A stretch of DNA of 64,000 bases from Anaerolineae bacterium (GTDB lineage: Bacteria; Chloroflexota; Anaerolineae; Anaerolineales; Anaerolineaceae), in contig JABLWW010000004.1 of NCBI GenBank assembly GCA_013178295.1, positions 1-64,000 of the forward strand. Direction: 5' to 3'. Within the stretch, counting starts at the first letter, position 1. Each line of letters starts with the position of its first letter. Below, piece after piece: positions 35,013 to 44,193 of this stretch. The position numbers were made by a program, and so were the translations under genes. The notes under the pieces are model-generated. The model had not been told where the DNA came from and ran no database searches. It worked only from the letters and a program-made list of their open reading frames with translations.

Positions 35013-36068
35013 ATGAGTAAGAAATCTGAAATGACCCAAAATGAGCGCATCGAAGCATTGCTGCGTAGAGAATCCATAGACTGTGTGCCTTTTGTGCACA
35101 AGGGATATAGTTTTTGTGCTACCAATGTAGGCATCCCCAAAGCCGATATCTTTGAATTCCCTGAGAAAAGCTATATGGCACAAAAATGGACAATGGAGCA
35201 GTACCATGCAGAGATAGCTCCCTTTTATACATTTGTTGCCTACGGCGCCTGGGAATTTGGCGGTGAGATTGCCTGGCCAGAAGACCGCTGGGCATCGGGG
35301 CCAAGCGTGGCAAAGAGACCTGTGTCAACGCTTGACGACCTATATCAACTTTCGCTGCCCGATGTCAAGACTAGCGGTTGTCTGCCCCGTATGATGGAAT
35401 TTGCGCGTCTGCAGGAAAAATATGGCACACAAATCGCTTTTATATATGGAAGTCCGTTCACCTTTTGTGCCAATCTCTGCGGAGTGGATAAGTTTTTGGA
35501 ATGGGCTGCCAGCGAGCCGGATGCCGTCCATCATGTCATGCGTCTGATGACAGATCACCTGAAGCAGGTGGCCGATTGGTTTATCAGCGAGTTTGGCGCC
35601 GAGCGCGTTCTGCCGCGCGTGGCTTCGCCCACCGATGGGTTGATTTCGCCGCGCATGTACGAGCGCCTGATATTGCCCTACCGCATGGAGCTACACCAAT
35701 ATGTTCTGGACAAGGGTGTAAAGCACATCTACGATCACATCTGCGGCGACCAGAACAAAAACTTGCCCTTGTTAGCACGCCTGCCATGGGGAAACCCTGG
35801 CATGCTCAGCTTTGGGCACGAAGTGGATTTGCTCAAAGCCGCCGAACTCTTCCCTAACGAGATTATTTGCGGAAACGTTGAACCCGCCATCATTGTCAAG
35901 GGGTCTCCTGGCGAGGTTTACGAAGCCTGTCGCAAAAATATTGAACAGGGAAAACAAATTAAAAGTGGCTTTGTTTTCATGGGAGGATGCGATATTCCCG
36001 CCACTGTGCCCCCATATCATATTTACTTGATGAGTAAAGCCGCTGAAGAATTCGGACGTTATCACTAA
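35013..36068 (+). CDS. Uroporphyrinogen decarboxylase/corrinoid-methyltransferase-like protein
   Basis: A 351-residue protein of the URO-D superfamily, closer to the MtaA/CmuA methyltransferase branch than to HemE. It carries H242-x-C244 in YDHICGDQ and C326 in FMGGCDIP, matching the H-x-C...C zinc motif of methylcobamide methyltransferases. It starts 11 bases after the alcohol dehydrogenase and ends the cluster. No corrinoid-binding partner is nearby, so its role in sugar catabolism is unclear. Heme biosynthesis is unlikely. Confidence 0.85.
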   Translation: MSKKSEMTQNERIEALLRRESIDCVPFVHKGYSFCATNVGIPKADIFEFPEKSYMAQKWTMEQYHAEIAPFYTFVAYGAWEFGGEIAWPEDRWASGPSVAKRPVSTLDDLYQLSLPDVKTSGCLPRMMEFARLQEKYGTQIAFIYGSPFTFCANLCGVDKFLEWAASEPDAVHHVMRLMTDHLKQVADWFISEFGAERVLPRVASPTDGLISPRMYERLILPYRMELHQYVLDKGVKHIYDHICGDQNKNLPLLARLPWGNPGMLSFGHEVDLLKAAELFPNEIICGNVEPAIIVKGSPGEVYEACRKNIEQGKQIKSGFVFMGGCDIPATVPPYHIYLMSKAAEEFGRYH

Positions 36069-36100
36069 TTACCATCGTCAATCAACCCCGCATAGCCCCC

Positions 36101-36141
36101 GCAGGTTTACGCAGAATCCAGTTGTTACTGCGTAAACCTGC
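36101..36141. terminator. Bidirectional terminator-like hairpin between convergent genes
   Basis: GCAGGTTTACGCAG (36101-36114) and CTGCGTAAACCTGC (36128-36141) are perfect 14-base complements with a 13-base loop. They lie between the last cluster gene and the convergent binding-protein gene. There is no T run, so termination is inferred from position and stem strength. Confidence 0.6.
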
Positions 36142-36144
36142 GCA

Positions 36145-37638
36145 TTATGGGGACTGCTGAGTAGTTTTTTGCCCCACTGTCTGATGCTGCAGAACTTCCT
36201 TAATCATTTGATCCAACTGAAGCGGTATCATTTCTGCCTGATCGGCTTTTAACGTGGGTTGATAGATCTGGCGCGCTGAGTCCTGGACAATACCGCGCAC
36301 AACTCTCCACGAGGCTGTTGCTGGCGCAGCGCGGGCCAACGGCGGCAACATCATTGCTCTATCCCATTGCGGGTACTTCTGGCGATAGTCTTCCAGATAT
36401 TCCAGCGCCGCATGGTTCACCGGTAATGTGCCGTCCACCTCGATCAGCCCCGCAATGTGCCGCGGCAGGAGCATCCAGCGAACAAATAACCAGGAAGCCA
36501 GCTGTTCAGCAGGGTCTGTCTTGAGCATGGCATAGGAAAGTCCACTGGTCAGAGCAATCGGCTTGCGCTGCGTTCCCTGAAGCGGATAGGTGATCACTTC
36601 CCACTCATCTTGACTGCCTGAGGCTGTACTTGCCCTGGATTGCGGCGCAATATCCGCCAGTGTACCCGAATACACCAATGCCTGGCGATTGGCAAAGTAC
36701 TGATATGGCTGAGGCAAACGGCTGATCCAGGCGCAGCCATCATCATACATGCTTTTCAAAAAAGCATACGCCTGGCGTGTGTCGGGGGTATCAAAAGTAA
36801 AATCCTCTTCTTCTGCTGCCGGAAAGTATACCTCGCCAAAGGCAAGCATCCATGAGAGCATCACCAACGGGTCAGTGCTGACGATCCAACCGCCCGTGCC
36901 ATCGTTCGCCGCATCCTGATCGGTAGCGAGTTGACGCGCGGCGGCACAGACCTGTGCTTTGAATGCCAGAGGTGTCTCCGGTGGCGTGTTGAAGCCAAGT
37001 TCCCGCGCCCACGAACGGTTATAGAACAGCGCCTGCACATCACGTTGGGCAGGCACCCCCAGCCGCTTGCCCTCCGATATATCCTGCTGCCAGATGACCC
37101 CCGCATATCCGGCAACTTCTTGTGAAGACAATCCCCACTGGACATCTGCTACATACGGGTTTAAATCAACCAGCACAGTCTTGATCCGCTGGTCTGCCAA
37201 CTGATTGGTTGGAGCAGCCACCACATGCGGTAGGCTGCCGCTGTTGATGTTTTCTATAAGCAGGTCAAACAGGGCACTGCTCCCACCCACTGCGCTGGCT
37301 TCCACGTGTATCCCCCAAATATTATGGGTGTTAAAATCCTCAACTATGGCACGCAATACCTGTTCTTCCTCACCGCCCCAGGGATGCCAGAACTTTACCA
37401 CAACGCCATTCAGAGTCTTCGTATCCACAGGCGGCAAAGGCACAAGCGTGGCTGTAGGCGTAATCACAGGAAGACTGGTCAACATCGGACGGAGTACAGC
37501 AGTTGTGGGTGTGATTGTTTGCGGCGTTGGCTGCACACCCGCACCCTGACAGGCAGAAACAAGCCAAACCAGCAGCATCAGAGCACAGACCCCCTTGAAT
37601 ATCCCTTTTTTGAAAAGAGCATATCGTGTGTTGTACAT
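36145..37638 (-). CDS. Solute-binding lipoprotein, family 1
   Basis: A 497-residue secreted protein. The ATG at 37638 gives a signal peptide ending in LVSAC (C30); an upstream frame to 37737 has no signal and enters the ddl promoter. A Thr/Pro stalk (about 35-65) precedes a binding domain with FWHPWGGEEEQVLRAIVEDFN and NRSWARELGFNTPPETP. It resembles carbohydrate-binding proteins of ABC importers, but no permease or ATPase gene adjoins. It may use permeases from elsewhere or act as a sensor. Confidence 0.88.
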   Translation of the reverse strand: MYNTRYALFKKGIFKGVCALMLLVWLVSACQGAGVQPTPQTITPTTAVLRPMLTSLPVITPTATLVPLPPVDTKTLNGVVVKFWHPWGGEEEQVLRAIVEDFNTHNIWGIHVEASAVGGSSALFDLLIENINSGSLPHVVAAPTNQLADQRIKTVLVDLNPYVADVQWGLSSQEVAGYAGVIWQQDISEGKRLGVPAQRDVQALFYNRSWARELGFNTPPETPLAFKAQVCAAARQLATDQDAANDGTGGWIVSTDPLVMLSWMLAFGEVYFPAAEEEDFTFDTPDTRQAYAFLKSMYDDGCAWISRLPQPYQYFANRQALVYSGTLADIAPQSRASTASGSQDEWEVITYPLQGTQRKPIALTSGLSYAMLKTDPAEQLASWLFVRWMLLPRHIAGLIEVDGTLPVNHAALEYLEDYRQKYPQWDRAMMLPPLARAAPATASWRVVRGIVQDSARQIYQPTLKADQAEMIPLQLDQMIKEVLQHQTVGQKTTQQSP

Positions 37639-37694
37639 GACGCATAGTTTAACTGATATTCCGCATTCTGTGTTAGCTATAAGTCGGCGGCTGT

Positions 37695-37700
37695 TATAAT
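37695..37700 (+). promoter_or_regulatory. Extended -10 element of ddl
   Basis: TGTTATAAT gives a perfect TATAAT with the TG-n extension that can replace a good -35 box. It lies 17 bases before the ddl ATG, so the leader must be very short. Confidence 0.6.
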
Positions 37701-37717
37701 GTAACGCTGAGGTGAAC

Positions 37718-38836
37718 ATGGACAAAAAAATTCGCATCGGTGTGTTATTTGGCGGACGCTCTGGCGAACACGAAGTCTCTCTAATGTCTGCCCGCTCGGT
37801 ATTATCCGTACTTGATGATCAGAAGTATGAAGTTGTTCCCATCGGCATTACCCGCCAGGGCGTGTGGGTAACTGGCAAAAATGCGCTGGAAGACCTGCAA
37901 ACAGGCAAATGGGAACATCTCACTCAGGTAGCCCTGCTCCCCGACCTGCGCGACAACACGCTTTACCGCGTGCATCAGTCCCCACATGGGCGCACGATTC
38001 ACCCATTGACAGACATTGATATCATGTTTCCCCTTCTGCACGGCACATACGGAGAAGACGGAACGCTACAGGGTTTTTTTGAAATGGCAGGCATTGCCTA
38101 TGTGGGCGCGGGTGTGCTGGCTTCATCGCTTGGGATGGATAAGGCATCGTTCAAGATGACCATGCGCGCCTATCAGATTCCGGTGGTGAACAACCTGCTA
38201 TTGACTGCCAGTCAGATTGATGCGCAAGGCGAAGCGGTGATCGCCAGCATAGAAAGTCAGCTGTCGTATCCTGTTTTTGTCAAACCGTCCAATCTTGGTT
38301 CTTCAGTAGGCATCAGCAAATGCAAAAACTCGCACGATCTGCAAAAGGCGTTAATTGAAGCCAGAAAGTATGACCGACGCGTGGTGGTTGAACAGGGCAT
38401 CGCTGCGCGCGAAATTGAAGTTGCTGTTCTCGGCAACGAAAATCCGCAGGCATCTATACCCGGCGAGATACGCCCTCTGGACGAGTTTTACACCTACCGC
38501 GCCAAATACCAGCCGGGTGGGTCTGAACTGCTTATCCCTGCCCCCATGAGCGAAACTGAGGCAGAGCGCTTTCAGGAACTGGCAGTGCGCGTTTTCCAGG
38601 CTGTGGATTGCGCCGGAATGGCGCGTGTGGATTTCCTTTGGGACAAAGCAAGCGGTCAGATATACGTCAGCGAATTAAACACGATACCCGGCTTTACCCA
38701 GACCAGTATGTACCCCAAATTATGGCAGGCAAGCGGGATAGCCTACGGCGAACTGATTGACCGTCTTATTCAGCTTGGGTTGGAGCGTAAAGCGGAGAAC
38801 GACCGCAAGACGGTGGACTTTAGCCCTCCAGCTTGA
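37718..38836 (+). CDS. ddl: D-alanine--D-alanine ligase
   Basis: A 372-residue ATP-grasp enzyme that makes the D-Ala-D-Ala dipeptide for peptidoglycan. FGGRSGEHEVSL at the start, LHGTYGEDGTLQG, the ATP-binding VFVKPSNLGSSVGIS and SELNTIPGFTQTSMYPKL are diagnostic. ATG 37718 has GAGG five bases upstream; GTG 37712 would use part of that site. It shows that the organism makes a peptidoglycan precursor. Its 3' end overlaps the convergent DUF2807 gene by 17 bases. Confidence 0.96.
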   Translation: MDKKIRIGVLFGGRSGEHEVSLMSARSVLSVLDDQKYEVVPIGITRQGVWVTGKNALEDLQTGKWEHLTQVALLPDLRDNTLYRVHQSPHGRTIHPLTDIDIMFPLLHGTYGEDGTLQGFFEMAGIAYVGAGVLASSLGMDKASFKMTMRAYQIPVVNNLLLTASQIDAQGEAVIASIESQLSYPVFVKPSNLGSSVGISKCKNSHDLQKALIEARKYDRRVVVEQGIAAREIEVAVLGNENPQASIPGEIRPLDEFYTYRAKYQPGGSELLIPAPMSETEAERFQELAVRVFQAVDCAGMARVDFLWDKASGQIYVSELNTIPGFTQTSMYPKLWQASGIAYGELIDRLIQLGLERKAENDRKTVDFSPPA

Positions 38837-39623
38837 CCAGTTGCCCAGCGCCAGAGATGTTCTCTCGAATATCCGGGTTGCCTGTATAACGCACCGATCC
38901 GCTGCCACTGATGCTGACATTGAGCACGTCGAGCGTCCGTACCTCCACCGAACCAGAGCCTTCGATTTTCGCTCTGGTTTTGCCACTCTCCAACGCAGCA
39001 GCCAGATAGCTCCCCGACCCGCCGATGGTGATATCCTGTTCCTGAACCACGCCGCTTACAGTGATATTTCCCGATCCCGGAATCTTTACCTTCGCCGATT
39101 GCACATTTAAGTCCTTGACTTGAATATCGCCCGACCCTGCCAGGGTCATCTCTACATACCTGCCTGTCCAGTTGTTCACTTGAATTGAACCGCTGCCGCT
39201 TAAAGTGATTGCCTTGAGGTCTTTGACCGTCAGATAATAATCAACTGGCAGGGTGGGGGCAAGTCTGACTCCCGGTTGCAGCCCAATCCGCAACTTATCT
39301 TTGTTGATATCCAGTCTAAAATATTGCACCAGGTTATCCTCTGCTTCGATGCGCAGCCCCTCTTCCTCACCAAGTTCAATATGCAGGCTGCCTATCCCAG
39401 ACAATTCCACCTCACGAATATCTCTGAGAATGCGGGATTCTTGTGCCAGTTCGCCAGAACCTTTAATCTCCTTGACATTCAAGGAGGGAAGCTCAGGAAG
39501 CGGTATCAACGCTTCCAGGTCGCCCATGTCTGCCGCTGTGCTCAGGTCGCCCGCAGAACAGGCAATAGACACCAGAAGCCCTATCAGAAATATTGAAACC
39601 CATAGATACTTCCTGCTGCTCAT
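38820..39623 (-). CDS. Lipoprotein with DUF2807 beta-solenoid domain
   Basis: A 267-residue protein. Signal peptide with Cys22 (SIAC) and AGGAG ten bases before the ATG at 39623. The mature part has nine spaced G-S/A/I-G turns (for example SGSGSI, AGSGDI, PGSGNI, GGSGSY, EGSGSV). This is the repeat pattern of the DUF2807 head domain, usually interpreted as a surface beta-helix. The function is unknown, possibly adhesion or envelope stress. The 3' end overlaps ddl. Confidence 0.85.
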   Translation of the reverse strand: MSSRKYLWVSIFLIGLLVSIACSAGDLSTAADMGDLEALIPLPELPSLNVKEIKGSGELAQESRILRDIREVELSGIGSLHIELGEEEGLRIEAEDNLVQYFRLDINKDKLRIGLQPGVRLAPTLPVDYYLTVKDLKAITLSGSGSIQVNNWTGRYVEMTLAGSGDIQVKDLNVQSAKVKIPGSGNITVSGVVQEQDITIGGSGSYLAAALESGKTRAKIEGSGSVEVRTLDVLNVSISGSGSVRYTGNPDIRENISGAGQLVKLEG

Positions 39624-39763
39624 CTGCAATATTCTCCTGAAGGATGGTATGATTAAGCATTGAAACAATTGGAAAATTTCATGTATCCTGATACGGTGCA
39701 ATTATCAGACCAGATAGAGAAATTCTGATAGAACAACGTGTTTCTAATTCAAGTGAGGTTCAG

Positions 39764-40906
39764 ATGAGAGTACTCTACACTCTGCTGTTGACAATGTGTC
39801 TGTTGGTCAGCGCCTGCGTGCCAACGGAGCAAACGCAAATGCCTGCGGGCATGGGTGAGACCTGGGCAGCTTACACAATGGCAGCGGTGCTCACTCAGTC
39901 TGCCTTCGGCACGCTGGAAGCCAAGCTCACCGAGATAACACAAGCGACTCCAACACCTGAGGAAACACCAACCCCGCCTGACAACGGAGCCACCCCGCCC
40001 ACGGCACTGCCCACCCGCCCAGCCGGATCAAGCCTGCCATGTAACTGGGCGTTGTTTGAAAAAGACGTTACTATTGCCGACGGTACTTTAGTGGAGCCCG
40101 GTCAAAAATTTGTCAAAACCTGGCGTTTCCGTAATATTGGCAGTTGTACATGGAACAAAAATTACCGGCTGGTGTATTCATCCGGCGCCAGGATGGATGC
40201 AGCCTCGCCCATACCATTTACACTGGTCGTCGCGCCAGGGGATACGATTGACCTTTCGGTAGAAATGACTGCTCCCAAAGTATTGGGCAGATATACCAGC
40301 TACTGGCTTCTGGAGAGCGATAAAGGCGAACTGTTTGGCATTGGGCCATACGCTAAAGGTGTCTTCTACACACAGATCAATGTGGGTGAAAAAAGCGGCA
40401 TCTCCAGCAAAGATATTTACAATCTGGCAGACTACTATTGTGCCGCGGGTTGGTATACCAACAAGGGCTCTCTCTCCTGCCCTAGCGAGGTCAGCGAAGA
40501 GAACGGGTCTATTTCGCGGGAAGTCAGCGCGCTCATCGAGGGCAATGTCCAGTCCGGCTGGCCAACACTGATCACCATACCCGCCAGCGGTCAAAACGGC
40601 TCCATTTCAGGGCAGTTCCCCCCTGTACAGATACAGCAAGGCGACCGCTTTAAAACACGGATTGGTTGTTTGCAAGGGTATACAAAATGCGACGTAACCT
40701 TCCAACTCAGCTATATGGGCGGCGATGGTCTGGCGCACAGTCTGGGCACCTGGGGGCACACCATGGATGCCTACTATGACGATTTGGATATTGACCTGAG
40801 CCCGGCAGCAGGGATGGCAGCGCAGTTGATCCTCACCGTGTTTAACAATGGCTCCTCACAGGATGACCGCGCTTTTTGGGTCAACCCAAGAATAGAAAGA
40901 CCTTAA
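39764..40906 (+). CDS. Lipoprotein with NBR1-type (FW) Ig-like domain
   Basis: A 380-residue lipoprotein (lipobox LVSAC, C18). A Thr/Pro-rich stalk lies at about 60-88. A domain at about 95-210 matches the NBR1 Ig-like 'four-tryptophan' family: DVTIADGTLVEPGQKF, KTWRFRNIGSCTW, YWLLESDKGELFGIG. Such domains are common on surface proteins of Anaerolineae. The C-terminal 170 residues have several Cys and Gly/Ser stretches, and I cannot place them. It is followed by mgtC-like after only seven bases. Confidence 0.82.
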   Translation: MRVLYTLLLTMCLLVSACVPTEQTQMPAGMGETWAAYTMAAVLTQSAFGTLEAKLTEITQATPTPEETPTPPDNGATPPTALPTRPAGSSLPCNWALFEKDVTIADGTLVEPGQKFVKTWRFRNIGSCTWNKNYRLVYSSGARMDAASPIPFTLVVAPGDTIDLSVEMTAPKVLGRYTSYWLLESDKGELFGIGPYAKGVFYTQINVGEKSGISSKDIYNLADYYCAAGWYTNKGSLSCPSEVSEENGSISREVSALIEGNVQSGWPTLITIPASGQNGSISGQFPPVQIQQGDRFKTRIGCLQGYTKCDVTFQLSYMGGDGLAHSLGTWGHTMDAYYDDLDIDLSPAAGMAAQLILTVFNNGSSQDDRAFWVNPRIERP

Positions 40907-40913
40907 TTCAAAA

Positions 40914-41564
40914 ATGACACAAGATTTTTGGATGCTTATACCAACAGATGACCTGCTCAAATTCCTGCTGGCATTGTTGGTTGGCGCCTTGATCGGACTA
41001 GAAAGAGAACTGCGCGATAAATCGGCGGGGTTGCGCACGTTGATGATTATCTGCGGCGGTTCTGCCCTTTTTACGCTCCTTTCCCTGAAAATGGTCGGCG
41101 GCGATCAAGCGCGCATTGCCGCCAATATCGTTACAGGCGTCGGCTTTATCGGCGCCGGGGTCATCCTGCGCGAGGGAGGACACATCAAGGGCTTGACCAC
41201 CGCCTCGATGATCTGGCTGGTAGCGGCGCTGGGACTGGGTATTGGCGGCGGTCAGACAGCGCTCTCCGTTAGCGCTGCACTGATCATCCTTTTGCTGCTC
41301 TGGCTGGTGCCCTTCTTTGAGCGGCGAATCGAGTGCATCCATGTGACCCGGGTATATACAATCAAAAGCATGGCAGGGCTGCCCAAAGCTGAAGAGGTTG
41401 TATCGCGAGCAGCGAAACACCGCCTGAGAATACGCCAGCAAAAGCTTACCCGCATGGGTGAGGAGCTATGTTTCATCCTGGAACTTTCCGGGGGGCTGGA
41501 CGCCCAGAATCTGTTTGCGGCTTCTCTTTACGAAGATGCAGATATTTCAATGCTAGAGTATTAA
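40914..41564 (+). CDS. MgtC/SapB-family membrane protein
   Basis: A 216-residue inner-membrane protein with four to five hydrophobic spans. The family signatures ALLVGALIGLERELRDKSAGLRT-type start and GVGFIGAGVILREGG followed by GLTTASMIW are clear. The cytosolic C-terminus (about 150-216) resembles an ACT-like regulatory domain. MgtC homologues are linked with magnesium limitation and membrane-potential control. The Shine-Dalgarno is weak. Confidence 0.92.
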   Translation: MTQDFWMLIPTDDLLKFLLALLVGALIGLERELRDKSAGLRTLMIICGGSALFTLLSLKMVGGDQARIAANIVTGVGFIGAGVILREGGHIKGLTTASMIWLVAALGLGIGGGQTALSVSAALIILLLLWLVPFFERRIECIHVTRVYTIKSMAGLPKAEEVVSRAAKHRLRIRQQKLTRMGEELCFILELSGGLDAQNLFAASLYEDADISMLEY

Positions 41565-41591
41565 TCCTATCGCAAGCGCCTGAAGCATGAC

Positions 41592-42125
41592 ATGACAGAC
41601 AAACCGATATGTGAAATCTACACCGATGGCTGCTGCATCGGTAATCCAGGACGCGGAGGATATGCGGCTATTTTGATGTCACCAGGAGAACGCAAAGAAT
41701 TATCTGGCGGCTTCCGCCAGACCACCAATAGCCGCATGGAATTGATGGCAGCCATTGCCGGTTTGCAAACATTACAACATCCGGCGCGGGTCAGGTTGTA
41801 CTCCGACTCGCGTTATCTTGTAGATGCCATGCAGCGGAGATGGGCAAAGCATTGGCGTGATCGGGGATGGCGCCGCACAGGCAAACGCCGCGTGGAGAAC
41901 GTTGACCTGTGGAAGCAGCTGATTGAACTGGATGAGAAACACGAAGTTTTGTATGTCTGGGTAAAGGGACACGACGGATGCCCTGAAAACGAACGCTGCG
42001 ACACACTGGCAATGCAGGCAGCCATGCAAACAAATCTGCCACCCGATAGGGGTTACGAAACCCCATCTCCTGCCATTCCCACATTGTTTGACAATCCACA
42101 ACCCACAAAAAGGAATCCGCGATGA
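41592..42125 (+). CDS. rnhA: Ribonuclease HI
   Basis: A 177-residue nuclease that cleaves RNA in RNA-DNA hybrids. Catalytic residues are visible: D12 in YTDGCC, E50 in RMELMAA, D72 in YSDSRYL, H127 in GHDG and D137 in CDTLA. The C-terminal 35 residues beyond the usual end are hydrophilic. Its stop overlaps the next start by four bases (ATGA), so it is translationally coupled to the M20 peptidase. Confidence 0.95.
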   Translation: MTDKPICEIYTDGCCIGNPGRGGYAAILMSPGERKELSGGFRQTTNSRMELMAAIAGLQTLQHPARVRLYSDSRYLVDAMQRRWAKHWRDRGWRRTGKRRVENVDLWKQLIELDEKHEVLYVWVKGHDGCPENERCDTLAMQAAMQTNLPPDRGYETPSPAIPTLFDNPQPTKRNPR

Positions 42126-43297
42126 AATATGATGACTTTGTTAAGATTGCTCACCAGGTGGATGAAGCAAAAACCATCACACTATGTCAAAATCTGGTCC
42201 AAACGGCAAGCATCAGCGGGGATGAGCTCCCAATTGCCCATCTAGCAGCCGAGTATCTTGCGCACGCAGGCTTGCAGGTCGAACTGATCAAACATGAGCC
42301 GCGGCGCGCCAGCGTTCTGGCTGTCCTCAAAGGCAACGGCGAAAAACCCGCTCTGCTTTTCAGCGCTCACATGGACACCGTCTCACCTGGAGAGGCGCGC
42401 TGGCAGCATGATCCTTTTGCAGCCGAAATCGCGGAAGGCAAAATCTGGGGACGCGGCGCCTCGGATATGAAAAGCGGAATGGCTGCCCTGATGAGCGCGG
42501 CAAAAACGCTGGCAGATTGTGGGCTGCCGCGCAAAGGCGATCTTTATCTGGCGCTCTCGGCAGGCGAAGAAACGGGGCTGGTTGGAGCACGGGCGCTTAT
42601 TGAATCTCTGACAAACAAAGGCATCCAGGCTGCCCTCATCGCAGAGCCAAGCGCCAATGAGCTGGTAACTGCTGAGAAAGGCGCCTTATGGTTACAGCTT
42701 ATTACCTACGGAAAAACAGCGCATGGCTCCATGCCGGAATGCGGGCATAACGCAATCGTGATGATGCTCGAACTTCTCCGAGAGCTTCAGCAAAGCTCTT
42801 TTGCACATACCCCGCATCCCTTGTTGGGCGATTTTACCCATAGTCTCAATGTCATATCAGGCGGCATCGGTACCAACGTGGTGCCAGACCTGTGCACTGC
42901 GGCAGTGGACATGCGCACTGTGCCAGGACAGGACCATCACCAGATCATAGCACAAATTCAGTGCCTGTTTCAAAAGCTGGAAAAACGCCTGCCCGGCTTC
43001 AAAGCAGACATCCGCGTGCTGAACGACTGCCCGCCGTTATCCGTCGCAGAGGATAACCCGTTTGTACAGCTGGTTGCGCAGGCGGCACAGACAATCACTA
43101 CCAAAGCAGTTCAACCCCGCGGAGTGCGCTTTTTTTCAGATGGGGCTGTGCTGATCCCCGCTTTACAGATACCGTGGGTGATTATCGGCCCTGGGCCAGC
43201 CGAACTGGCACACCAGCCTGACGAGTACGTCGAGGTTGAAAAACTGGTACAGGCAGCACGCATTTACACCCTATCGGCAGCACAATATCTTCTGTAG
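42122..43297 (+). CDS. M20-family peptidase/deacylase (ArgE/DapE type)
   Basis: A 391-residue zinc hydrolase. The metal and catalytic motifs are SAHMDTVSPG (His, Asp), GRGASDMKSGMAAL (Asp), SAGEETGLVGA (Glu-Glu) and AEPSANE (Asp/Glu position); the dimerisation domain has GKTAHGSMPE. Family members remove acyl or amino-acid groups from small amides. Whether this is acetylornithine deacetylase, succinyl-DAP desuccinylase or a dipeptidase cannot be decided. It overlaps rnhA by four bases. Confidence 0.9.
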   Translation: MKYDDFVKIAHQVDEAKTITLCQNLVQTASISGDELPIAHLAAEYLAHAGLQVELIKHEPRRASVLAVLKGNGEKPALLFSAHMDTVSPGEARWQHDPFAAEIAEGKIWGRGASDMKSGMAALMSAAKTLADCGLPRKGDLYLALSAGEETGLVGARALIESLTNKGIQAALIAEPSANELVTAEKGALWLQLITYGKTAHGSMPECGHNAIVMMLELLRELQQSSFAHTPHPLLGDFTHSLNVISGGIGTNVVPDLCTAAVDMRTVPGQDHHQIIAQIQCLFQKLEKRLPGFKADIRVLNDCPPLSVAEDNPFVQLVAQAAQTITTKAVQPRGVRFFSDGAVLIPALQIPWVIIGPGPAELAHQPDEYVEVEKLVQAARIYTLSAAQYLL

Positions 43298-43317
43298 TTG
43301 CAACCACCACGTATACT

Positions 43318-44190
43318 ATGTCGTCAAAAAATGTGGGATTAAGCATTCTAGCGCTGGTTATCGCCAACAGCTTCTGGGGTGCCGCCTTCGCTGTGGCAAA
43401 ATTTGCCCTGCAATATGCTGGCCCATTTGTCGTCTTGAGTCTCCGTTTTCTCCTTGCGCTGGCTATCATGTTACCCTTCACCCGTCAGCAGGGCTTTCGT
43501 TTTTCTCTGCTTCTCAAACCCCGCCTGTTGATACTTGGTCTCACTGGGATCACCTTAAGCTATGGACTGGGCAACAGCGGGCTGAAATACACCACGTCCG
43601 GGAATGCCGTGCTGATTTTTGCCTGTGCACCTGTGGTAACGGCAGCATTGTCAAGCCTTCTGCTAAAAGAAAAGCTGAGTGCGCGCATGGTGATTGGCAT
43701 TGCTCTCTCCCTGGCTGGTGCTTTCATTGCTGTAGGCATCAGGCAAACAGACAACTCGCCGATGCTTTTGGGAAATGCCCTTCTGGCGCTGAGTATGATC
43801 GCCCATTCCTTCTATGTGGTGCTGACAAAACGTGCCAGCAATGCGCACAGTGCTGAAATACTGACCGCCGTCAGTTTTGCTGGCGGTGTGCTGTGCATGA
43901 TTCCATTGACCATCGCTGAGGCGCTTTGGATCGAACCCCCAGTTTTTCATCTAAACGGGGCACTGGCTATTGTTTATCTTGCCGCGTTTCCCTCAGCACT
44001 GGCTTTTTATCTCTGGAATTATGGTTTACGCCACATCAACGCCTCTGTTGCTGGCGTGTTCATGAATCTGATGCCAGTGGTAGGTCTTGTTGTAGCCTTC
44101 TTTATCAAAGAGCCAATCGGGATACTTCAGATGATTGGAGGGGGCATTATTATCATCGGCGTGTGGATGTGCGCTTCGCAGAGCAGCTGA
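43318..44190 (+). CDS. EamA/DMT-superfamily transporter (second)
   Basis: A 290-residue membrane protein with ten predicted spans in two EamA repeats. NSFWGAAFAVAKFALQ in the first span and LAAFPSALAFYLWNYGLRHI with PVVGLVVAFFIKEPIG near the end are characteristic. It is probably an exporter of small metabolites. It follows the M20 gene by 20 bases, so a peptide or amino-acid link is possible. The Shine-Dalgarno is weak. Confidence 0.9.
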   Translation: MSSKNVGLSILALVIANSFWGAAFAVAKFALQYAGPFVVLSLRFLLALAIMLPFTRQQGFRFSLLLKPRLLILGLTGITLSYGLGNSGLKYTTSGNAVLIFACAPVVTAALSSLLLKEKLSARMVIGIALSLAGAFIAVGIRQTDNSPMLLGNALLALSMIAHSFYVVLTKRASNAHSAEILTAVSFAGGVLCMIPLTIAEALWIEPPVFHLNGALAIVYLAAFPSALAFYLWNYGLRHINASVAGVFMNLMPVVGLVVAFFIKEPIGILQMIGGGIIIIGVWMCASQSS

Positions 44191-44193
44191 TTG

